Part shown: one piece after another, positions 1-4,928 of the stretch
How the letters are laid out: every line of letters starts with the position of its first letter
How positions within the stretch are numbered: the stretch's first letter is position 1
Assembly: GCA_946482045.1 (NCBI GenBank)
Contig: CAMLPZ010000239.1
Location: 1 to 6,715, forward strand
DNA length: 6,715 nt
Source of the DNA: an uncultured Asticcacaulis sp.
GTDB lineage: Bacteria; Pseudomonadota; Alphaproteobacteria; Caulobacterales; Caulobacteraceae
Reading direction: 5' to 3'
Program-made: the position numbers and the translations under genes
The notes under the pieces: generated by a model
The model's database searches: none
Told to the model about the DNA's origin: nothing
Seen by the model: only the letters and a program-made list of their open reading frames with translations

Positions 1-15
1 GCAGCGCCCCCATCC

Positions 16-35
16 GCAAAACAAACCTGTTTTGC
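16..35. repeat. Perfect 8-bp inverted repeat with 4-nt loop at the left edge
   Basis: GCAAAACA (16-23) and TGTTTTGC (28-35) are perfect reverse complements separated by AACC. The stem is A/T-rich, unlike its GC-rich surroundings. No run of T follows on either strand, so it is not a canonical intrinsic terminator. It lies just outside the palindromic element at 41-92 and may belong to it or to whatever lies left of the window. Its function is unknown. Confidence 0.6.
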
Positions 36-40
36 AGAGG

Positions 41-92
41 TCTCGTTTACGGGGAAGGTGGCGCGGCGCTTGCGCCGTGACGGAAGGGGGAA
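41..92. repeat. GC-rich palindromic intergenic element (REP-like), possibly truncated
   Basis: The core CGGCGC-TT-GCGCCG (64-77) is a perfect 6-bp hairpin arm pair. It is flanked by purine-rich blocks, GTTTACGGGGAAGGTGGC on the left and GTGACGGAAGGGGGAA on the right. From memory, this layout (ACGGGGA-GGTGGC, a variable hairpin, then GTGACGGA-GGGGG) resembles short palindromic sequences dispersed between genes in several alphaproteobacterial genomes. Copy number in this genome cannot be seen from one window, so the assignment to a repeat family is inference. No coding potential is apparent here. Confidence 0.45.
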
Positions 93-154
93 CTTAGGGA
101 GTGTAACTATCTAACTAAATTCATAATGTCTGAGACAATGTACGGGTAAACCAC

Positions 155-192
155 CTGCCCAGCCATCGGAATATAGCCTCTTGGCTGAGCAG
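155..192 (-). terminator. Post-stop hairpin of the arabinofuranosidase/esterase operon
   Basis: CTGCCCAGCC (155-164) and GGCTGAGCAG (183-192) form 10-bp arms around an 18-nt loop. The single mismatch is C.A in plus-strand RNA but becomes a G.U wobble in minus-strand RNA, so the stem is fully paired only in the sense transcript of the esterase. It begins 5 bases after the esterase stop codon. No U tract follows, so it may be a Rho-dependent end or a 3'-protecting hairpin rather than a classic intrinsic terminator. Confidence 0.5.
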
Positions 193-197
193 ATGAC

Positions 198-1214
198 TCA
201 TTTCGGGGCGAACACCAGGTTGCGCCCGAAGAACGGCAGGACATGGTTCTGGAAGCGGTCGGCCACGCCTGAGACATGGTCGCCGTCATAGAGCTCAAAG
301 GTGTTCGTGACACCGTAGTCGCTCAGGGTCTTGTGCAGGGCCTCGGTATCGGTCTTCAGGCCGTCGCGGTCGCCTACATCGAAGGCGATCGCCTTGAAGC
401 TACGCATGGCCGGAATGTACTGATGGACCATGGCGAGAGGCGAATTGGCCGCCCAGCGCGCCAGGACGTCCGGCTGAACGGCGCCGTCCTTGGTCGGCAG
501 GTCCAGGTAGAAGGGCGGATTCTTGGGATTGGGCGACCACGCCGATGCGGTGGCCAGAGTCGCGCGCTGCATGAAGCCCAGGCTTACCGACTCCTCCGGC
601 GTCTTGAGGCCTTCGAGCTGGGCCGAGGTCTCCCCTGGAGGCGCTCCGCGCACGCCGAGACAGCATGGGCTCATGGCGTAGATTGCGCCGAAGACTTCGG
701 GGTGCTTCATGGCGATGCGGACCGTGCCGTAGCCGCCCATCGAATGGCCGGCCAGGCCACGGCTGTCGCGCGTGGCAAGCGTGCGATAGTGGCTGTCGAT
801 ATAGCCGACCACGTCGCGGGCGATAAAGTCCTCGAAATTCCCGGTCGTCACCGAGTTCGAATACATCGAACCGTTGTGCAGCGTCCGGCTGTCGGGCAGG
901 ACGACGATCATGTCCTTGACGCCGGCGGCGAACGCGCCGTCGATGGTCGCGGGCGTCTTGATCTCGGTCGTCCACTTTTCGTTGTCGATCGAATAACCGT
1001 GCAGGGCGTAGACGACCGGATAGCGCTTCTTTGAGGTGCGATAATCGGCCGGCAAGTAGACGATGACCTTGCGGTCGGCCGGATTGCCTTCGAGATTGCC
1101 CTCAAGCGCCTTGCCGTGGACGGTGATGCGCTCGGTGATCACGCCTTGCGCGGTCGCCGTGACCGGCGCCGCCACCAGAACGGCGCCGAGTGTCAGTGCG
1201 GAAAAGATGTTCAT
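198..1214 (-). CDS. Exported alpha/beta-hydrolase esterase (PF00756 type, CE1-like)
   Basis: A 338-residue esterase, probably acting in the periplasm or outside the cell on ester side groups of polysaccharides. A Sec signal peptide is visible, with a hydrophobic core at about residues 4-18 and a likely cut after Ala22 (ATA/QG). The alpha/beta-hydrolase fold is shown by the oxyanion-side His72-Gly73 (ALHGYS) and the nucleophile elbow GHSMGG with Ser158. Asp282 or Asp284 (DVGDRDG) and His313 (GDH) probably complete the triad. A Cys184-Cys185 pair (SPCCLG) follows the elbow. The ATG at 1214 is chosen because AGGGAGG lies 6 bases upstream; a TTG at 1220 would collide with that site. It starts 12 bp after the arabinofuranosidase stop, so the two are cotranscribed. 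PF00756 also includes S-formylglutathione hydrolases and mycolyltransferases, but the signal peptide and partner favour a feruloyl or acetyl-xylan esterase. The exact substrate is inferred. Confidence 0.88.
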   Translation of the reverse strand: MNIFSALTLGAVLVAAPVTATAQGVITERITVHGKALEGNLEGNPADRKVIVYLPADYRTSKKRYPVVYALHGYSIDNEKWTTEIKTPATIDGAFAAGVKDMIVVLPDSRTLHNGSMYSNSVTTGNFEDFIARDVVGYIDSHYRTLATRDSRGLAGHSMGGYGTVRIAMKHPEVFGAIYAMSPCCLGVRGAPPGETSAQLEGLKTPEESVSLGFMQRATLATASAWSPNPKNPPFYLDLPTKDGAVQPDVLARWAANSPLAMVHQYIPAMRSFKAIAFDVGDRDGLKTDTEALHKTLSDYGVTNTFELYDGDHVSGVADRFQNHVLPFFGRNLVFAPK

Positions 1215-1226
1215 CTGCAACCTCCC

Positions 1227-2789
1227 TTACGGATTGAGCGTCAGCATGGTGACGGAGGCCGGGGCCAGGCGGACCATGATCTTGCCGTCTTTCAGCTTCG
1301 CTGTGACCGGCTTCGGGGCGACCACGTTCGGCGCGTCAAAAGTATTGATTGCGTCCATCTTGGCGGCCGCCAGGGTTTCACCCGACACCGACTTGACCTT
1401 CAGGCCCAGGCTGGCCGCGTCGATGTCGATGGGCTTGTTGGGATCGAGGTTGGTCAGCGACAGGTAGATCTTGCCGTCCGCGCCTTTCGCTGCGGCGGCG
1501 TCGACGCGCGGCAGCTTGATGTCGCCGAACGTGTAGGTTCCCGCGTCGTAAGTCACGGGGATGAAGGTGGCGTCCTGGAACGGCACATACATGCGGAAGA
1601 CGTGATAGGTCGGCGTCAGCAGCATCTTTTCCTTGTCCGTCAGGATCATGGCCTGCAGGACGTTGACCATCTGGGCGATGTTGGCCATGCGCACGCGGTC
1701 TGCGTGACGGGCAAAGATGTTGATGTTGAGCGCGGCCAGCACGGCATCGCGCTGGGTGTTCTGCTGCATCAGGAAGCCGGGATCGGTGCCCGGTGTCGCC
1801 TTGTACCAGGCGCCCCATTCGTCGACGACCAGCGACACCTTCTTCTCAGGATCGTACTTGTCCATGATCGCGGAATGCGTCGTGACAAGCTCTTCCATCA
1901 ACAAGGTGTCCTTGAGGATGACGGCGTATTCCTTTTCCGTGAACCCCGTGGCCGGCTGCGACACGGGGAAGCCGCCGCCAGTCGTATACTGGTGGAGCGA
2001 CAGGCCTTCGATATCCCAGGCCCAGCTGCGCCCCTTGTACGACTTCATGACGGCCTCGGTGTAGGAGGTGTCTGGACCGCTGGGGCCGACCGCGATGCGC
2101 TCCATCTTTTGGGCCGGATTGAAGTTGCGCACGAAGCGCGCATACATCTTCATCTGGCTGACATAGAATTCCGGCGTCATGGCGCCGCCGCAATCCCAGC
2201 TTTCGTTGCCGATGCCCACAAACGGCACCTTGTAAGGTTCCGCATGGCCGTTCTTGGCGCGCTCGGCCCCCAGCGAGTCGGCCGTCGAAGCCGTCATGTA
2301 TTCCAGCCATTCGGCCGCTTCGGCGACCGTGCCCGAACCGACATTGACCGAGATATAGGCTTCGGCGCCGACCTGGTTGGCAAAGTCCATGAATTCGTCG
2401 GTGCCGAAGGTATTGGGCTCGACGACCCCGCCCCAGTTGGCGTTCATCTGGGACTTGCGTTCCGGCCCGATGCCGCGCCGCCAGTGATATTCGTCGGCGA
2501 AGCAGCCGCCCGGCCAGCGGACCACCGGCACCTTGATGGCCTTGAGCGCGGCGACGACGTCGTTGCGGATGCCGCGCGTATTGGGAATGGTCGAATCCTT
2601 GCCGACCCAGATGCCGTCATAGATGCCGCTGCCCAGGTGCTCGGCGAACTGGCCGAAGATGCGGCGGTCGATCTTCGCGCCGGGTTTTGCCGCGTCAATG
2701 GTGACGGTGGTCCGGTCCTGCGCATGAACGGGGACTGCCAGCGATAGCACGGCGAAGGATACCGCGGCGGTGCGCGCGATGAATGTCAT
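1227..2789 (-). CDS. Exported GH51 alpha-L-arabinofuranosidase
   Basis: This 520-residue enzyme should release terminal alpha-L-arabinofuranosyl units from arabinoxylan, arabinan or arabino-oligosaccharides. A signal peptide (hydrophobic residues about 7-20, cut after VHA at Ala23) precedes a GH51 (beta/alpha)8 barrel. Visible hallmarks are FGQFAEHLG near residue 46, RWPGG at 91-95, GNES with the likely acid/base Glu196, SLHQY with His266, and VVDEWGAW with the likely nucleophile Glu324. HADRVRMANIAQMVN, around residues 362-376, is a strongly conserved GH51 stretch. A beta-rich C-terminal domain, from about 400 to the end, completes the usual architecture and length. The ATG at 2789 follows GGGAG by 7 bases and opens the signal peptide directly; an in-frame TTG at 2831 would add 14 residues encoded by the leader. 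Many characterised GH51 enzymes are cytoplasmic, so export is notable. It is the first gene of the operon with the esterase. Confidence 0.93.
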   Translation of the reverse strand: MTFIARTAAVSFAVLSLAVPVHAQDRTTVTIDAAKPGAKIDRRIFGQFAEHLGSGIYDGIWVGKDSTIPNTRGIRNDVVAALKAIKVPVVRWPGGCFADEYHWRRGIGPERKSQMNANWGGVVEPNTFGTDEFMDFANQVGAEAYISVNVGSGTVAEAAEWLEYMTASTADSLGAERAKNGHAEPYKVPFVGIGNESWDCGGAMTPEFYVSQMKMYARFVRNFNPAQKMERIAVGPSGPDTSYTEAVMKSYKGRSWAWDIEGLSLHQYTTGGGFPVSQPATGFTEKEYAVILKDTLLMEELVTTHSAIMDKYDPEKKVSLVVDEWGAWYKATPGTDPGFLMQQNTQRDAVLAALNINIFARHADRVRMANIAQMVNVLQAMILTDKEKMLLTPTYHVFRMYVPFQDATFIPVTYDAGTYTFGDIKLPRVDAAAAKGADGKIYLSLTNLDPNKPIDIDAASLGLKVKSVSGETLAAAKMDAINTFDAPNVVAPKPVTAKLKDGKIMVRLAPASVTMLTLNP

Positions 2790-2810
2790 GTTTTCACTCC
2801 CATATGCCTC

Positions 2811-2825
2811 CCGCCGTTGCGGCGG
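2811..2825 (-). promoter_or_regulatory. Hairpin in the arabinofuranosidase 5' leader, next to the ribosome binding site
   Basis: CCGCCG (2811-2816), TTG, CGGCGG (2820-2825) form a perfect 6-bp, all-GC stem with a 3-nt loop. In the transcript it ends about 9 bases before the GGGAG Shine-Dalgarno at 2797-2801. The downstream arm itself ends in GGCGGGAGG, a second possible Shine-Dalgarno that the stem would partly hide. It could stabilise the 5' end of the mRNA or tune initiation. No riboswitch class is recognised. Confidence 0.4.
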
Positions 2826-2850
2826 TTCCAATCAGCGTTCACCGCTGTTT

Positions 2851-2864
2851 TGATAGCGCTACCA
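2851..2864. promoter_or_regulatory. LacI-family-type operator upstream of the arabinofuranosidase operon
   Basis: TGATAGCGCTACCA is a 14-bp palindrome with the perfect core TAGCGCTA and one mismatched pair (TGATAGC against TGGTAGC). The central CG and alternating half-sites are typical of LacI/GalR-family operators, and similar TGGTAGCGCTA-type boxes are known ahead of sugar-utilisation genes in Caulobacter-like bacteria. The site ends 61 bp before the GH51 start codon, where a repressor would block transcription or its start. An overlapping CACGTG palindrome lies at 2863-2868. The repressor gene is not in this window, and the inducer (arabinose, xylose or an oligosaccharide) is unknown. Confidence 0.7.
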
Positions 2865-2889
2865 CGTGTCGCGGGCGATGGGAAGTCAA
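2860..2889 (-). promoter_or_regulatory. Possible promoter of the arabinofuranosidase/esterase operon
   Basis: On the minus strand TTGACT (2889-2884) is a good -35 match. Eighteen bases further, GTGGTA (2865-2860) would have to serve as a poor -10 that overlaps the operator. The position fits repression by occlusion, but the -10 match is weak. The start site could lie elsewhere between the Sel1 stop and the operator. Confidence 0.3.
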
Positions 2890-2943
2890 TTAGTCAGACT
2901 TTTGCTTTGAACGGTCTGGCTAATGATACCGCACAAATATCTG

Positions 2944-3774
2944 TCAGGATACGGGGGGCTTTTTGGGGAAGAGCAGCTCACCGAGATTGAACTTGGCGCC
3001 TTCGACCTTGCCAGGCGTCTTGCCGGTGGGCTTGCCGGTGGTCTTGCAGGCCGGAGCCGTGCCAAGCTTGCACGCCATCTTGTAGTAACGCGCGGCTTCG
3101 CCGGCATTGGCGGCCGTGCCGGCGCCCTTCTCGTACATCATCGCAAGGGCGTGGCAGCCCGCACCATTGCCGAGATCACACGACTGCTTGAAGGTCCGGA
3201 CGGCGGCAGGCTCGTCCCTGGCGGCAACGGTGCCAGTGACGTACATGCGCCCGAGAATCAGGCAGGCATTGGCATCCTTCGCGCTGCAGCCCTTCTGCGC
3301 GTCCGACAGGATGATGGCGTCGGCCGTGCTGGCGGCGGACATACTCGCCTTCGATGCAGTCTTTGGCGGCGCAGTCGCCGGTTTGGACGGCGCGGCGGGC
3401 GCGGGCTTTGCCGCCTTGGCGGGCACGGGGGACATCCGCCTGGGCTTTGCCGTCTTGGCGGGTGCGGGCTTGGACGGTGTCTTGAAAGCTTTTTTCAAGG
3501 CAGGCCGGGGCGCGTTTTGGGCAGCCTTTTGCGCCAGGGGCTTGGGCTTGGCAACGGGTTTAGCAGGCTTCGCCGCCTGGCCGCTGCCCTCGTCGCCCGC
3601 AACGGTCCATATCCGGCCTAAGGGTTCGTTCGAGGTTTTCGGCAAGGGCTTGGCGGCCGGCCAATAGGGCCCGGTCTCTTGCGCGGCCTCAGGACGCGAT
3701 TGCGCGGTGACAGTCTGCGGACAGTTGAGACCCGTAAGGATCAGTATAACGGCGCCAAAAATCGAAGGCTTCAT
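2944..3774 (-). CDS. Secreted Hcp-like Sel1-repeat protein with Ala/Lys/Pro-rich linker
   Basis: This 276-residue protein of unknown precise role should be exported. The signal peptide has a hydrophobic core at residues 5-16 and a likely cut after VTA at Ala24. Residues about 66-145 are a basic, low-complexity Ala/Lys/Pro linker. Sel1-like repeats follow, with Cys pairs at 163/171, 199/207 and 235/243: each is C-x7-C and successive pairs are exactly 36 residues apart. This matches the disulphide-stapled 36-residue helical hairpins of Helicobacter Hcp proteins. LGRMYVTG and LAMMYEKGAGT are typical Sel1 turns. The tail, residues about 244-276, is again Gly/Lys/Pro-rich. Sel1 domains generally mediate protein binding; a scaffold or envelope-contact role is inferred. 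The frame stays open to 3948, but the signal peptide supports the ATG at 3774, even though its ribosome site (GGGA, 10 bases away) is weak. Confidence 0.82.
   Translation of the reverse strand: MKPSIFGAVILILTGLNCPQTVTAQSRPEAAQETGPYWPAAKPLPKTSNEPLGRIWTVAGDEGSGQAAKPAKPVAKPKPLAQKAAQNAPRPALKKAFKTPSKPAPAKTAKPRRMSPVPAKAAKPAPAAPSKPATAPPKTASKASMSAASTADAIILSDAQKGCSAKDANACLILGRMYVTGTVAARDEPAAVRTFKQSCDLGNGAGCHALAMMYEKGAGTAANAGEAARYYKMACKLGTAPACKTTGKPTGKTPGKVEGAKFNLGELLFPKKPPVS
3403..3468. repeat. 39-bp-period direct repeat inside the Sel1 protein linker
   Basis: The 27 bases at 3403-3429 recur at 3442-3468 with three differences, a period of 39 bp or 13 codons. They encode the related peptides PVPAKAAKPAP and APAKTAKP in the Ala/Lys/Pro linker. 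Similarity at the DNA level as well as the protein level points to tandem duplication as the way the linker grew, and suggests that its length may vary between strains. Confidence 0.6.
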
Positions 3775-3820
3775 TGTTTCATGGTCCCGTGACAGGTGGG
3801 CTGCCGGACGCGAACGAGAA

Positions 3821-3832
3821 ACCCCTTGGGGT
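3821..3832. promoter_or_regulatory. Short inverted repeat upstream of the Sel1 gene
   Basis: ACCCC-TT-GGGGT lies 46 bases ahead of the Sel1 start codon. Five-base arms flank a 2-base centre, a layout more like a dimeric operator than an RNA hairpin, although ACCC-CAAG-GGGU could form a small tetraloop in the leader. Further upstream on the minus strand, TTGCTG and GCTAAG might form a poor promoter. I see no stronger candidate in the 218-bp gap. Confidence 0.3.
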
Positions 3833-3992
3833 ACGCTTAGCCACACGCGTGGGGCCGTCCGCAGCAAGCGGCGCCGGGCCGACGCTAATTGCTCATTTTG
3901 CGCTGCACGATGCAAGCCTAAACTTGGGTAGCGCGAGTACGCATTCACCCGGAACCTTCAGGGGCGAGTAAAGTCACCTACCGCACGCGCGG

Positions 3993-4823
3993 TCACCCCG
4001 CCTTCTTCGGCCGCTTCCTGGCGGGCGCCGGCTTGGCGTCATTGGCGGCGGGCTTGCCTTCGGCCAGGCTCTTGCGCAGGGCGTCCATCAGGTTCACGAC
4101 CTTGGGCGCGGGCCTGTCCTTTTCAACCACCGGAGCGCGATTTTCGATGCGGGCGTCGACCAGCTCCTGCAGCGCCTCCGTGTAGTGGTCGGTGAAGGCG
4201 TCAGGTTCGAACGCTCCAACCTTGCGCTTGATCAGTTCCTTGGCCAGGTCCGCTTCTTCGGCGTCAGCGGTCACCGGCTTGATGTCGCCGAAATAGTGGC
4301 CGGACCGTTTGATTTCGTCGGGATAGTGTAGCGTCTCGAGCAGCAGGCCCTGGCCACACGGCTTGACGGCGCACAGGCGCTCGCGGCCGCTGATGACGAT
4401 TTGGCCCAGGCCCATGACCTTCAGTTCGCGCATGGCGTCGCGGATGATCGAAAAGGTGGCGAGGTCCGCCTTGCCTGACGGCGCCAGGTAATAAGGCGTG
4501 TCGAACCAGATGGCGTCAACATCGGCATAGGACACGAAGCGGCTGAGTTCCATCGCCTTGCTGGACGGGATCTTGAGGTCGCTGATCTCGTCGGGTTCGA
4601 ACAGGACGTATTCGCCCTTCTCGACCTCATAGCCCTTGACGATATCGTCGCGCTCGACGACTTCGCCCGCGGCCACGAGTTGCTGGCGAACGCGCTCGCC
4701 CGAGGGTTTGTGGATCTGGTGGAAAGCGATCTTGCGGCCGGAATAGAGCGCCGTGAACATGTCCACCGACAGTGAGACCAGCGACACGCGGATGGTGCCG
4801 CTCCAGTAGGGGCGTAATGCCAT
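3993..4823 (-). CDS. ku: Non-homologous end joining protein Ku
   Basis: Bacterial Ku of 276 residues, the usual length. Homodimeric Ku threads onto DNA double-strand ends and recruits the ligase LigD, allowing repair when no sister copy is available. The start MALRPYWSGTIRVSLVSL is the family signature. Typical stretches follow: FHQIHKPSGERVRQQ near residue 35, YEVEKGEYVLFEPDEI at 65-80, LKVMGLGQIVISGRERL at 134-150, and the C-terminal VVNLMDALRKSL at 242-253. The tail (residues about 257-276) is Lys/Arg/Pro/Ala-rich, as in Ku proteins whose basic tail adds DNA contacts. The ATG at 4823 follows GAGGA by 5 bases. No ligD lies in the window, so the partner is either beyond it or elsewhere in the genome. 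The 105-bp and 218-bp flanking gaps suggest a single-gene unit. Confidence 0.96.
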   Translation of the reverse strand: MALRPYWSGTIRVSLVSLSVDMFTALYSGRKIAFHQIHKPSGERVRQQLVAAGEVVERDDIVKGYEVEKGEYVLFEPDEISDLKIPSSKAMELSRFVSYADVDAIWFDTPYYLAPSGKADLATFSIIRDAMRELKVMGLGQIVISGRERLCAVKPCGQGLLLETLHYPDEIKRSGHYFGDIKPVTADAEEADLAKELIKRKVGAFEPDAFTDHYTEALQELVDARIENRAPVVEKDRPAPKVVNLMDALRKSLAEGKPAANDAKPAPARKRPKKAG

Positions 4824-4846
4824 GCTATCCTCGCATTCTTCGAGGG

Positions 4847-4890
4847 CTGAAAACGGAAGCAGCCTAACCGGAACGCCCGTAAGTTTTCAG
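4847..4890. promoter_or_regulatory. 8-bp inverted repeat in the ku upstream region
   Basis: CTGAAAAC (4847-4854) and GTTTTCAG (4883-4890) are perfect reverse complements with 28 bases between them, 24 to 67 bases ahead of the ku start codon. The arms are A-rich in a GC-rich region. They could be paired sites for a regulator or the stem of a long-loop leader hairpin. No clear promoter could be read inside the loop. Confidence 0.4.
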
Positions 4891-4899
4891 TCGGTCATT

Positions 4900-4922
4900 G
4901 CCCGTCGGTTTGGTAAACGGGC
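4900..4922 (-). terminator. Post-stop hairpin of the thioredoxin-like lipoprotein gene
   Basis: On the minus strand GCCCGT and ACGGGC (4922-4917 and 4905-4900) form a 6-bp GC-rich stem with an 11-nt loop, beginning 6 bases after the TAA stop. No U tract follows. It resembles in position the hairpin after the esterase gene and may end or protect the transcript, separating it from ku. Confidence 0.35.
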
Positions 4923-4928
4923 CGCGTA

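Noticed and set aside
104..117. TAACTA direct repeat with 8-bp period, considered as an attachment site
   Set aside because: It is too short and has no second copy, tRNA or integrase nearby.
127..137. TGTC-TGA-GACA inverted repeat after the esterase gene
   Set aside because: Four-base arms are expected by chance in a window this size and no promoter is nearby.
276..1034. Open frame on the plus strand across the esterase gene
   Set aside because: It is antisense to a gene with a clear GHSMGG elbow and signal peptide; its Arg/Gly/Ala-rich translation matches no family I know.
1116..2747. Long open frame of 543 codons on the plus strand
   Set aside because: It is exactly antisense to the GH51 gene, has no recognisable domain, and is His/Arg/Gly-rich as expected for the shadow of a high-GC gene. 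The GH51 frame has catalytic motifs, a signal peptide and a ribosome site.
3700..3774. Lipobox in the Sel1 protein (GLNC)
   Set aside because: Asn at -1 and Leu at -2 do not fit the lipobox. A signal peptidase I site (VTA/Q) lies just downstream, so Cys18 is probably removed with the signal.
3900..3925. TGCA-CGA-TGCA inverted repeat upstream of the Sel1 gene
   Set aside because: Four-base arms carry little information and no promoter element is spaced appropriately around it.
3926..3941. Second LacI-type operator ahead of the Sel1 gene (GGTAGCGC half)
   Set aside because: Only one half-site matches; the other half (GAGTACGC) breaks the palindrome.
3775..3948. 58-residue N-terminal extension of the Sel1 protein
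   Set aside because: The extension is Arg/Ser-rich and would bury the signal peptide that starts at 3774, so the upstream open frame is probably leader DNA.
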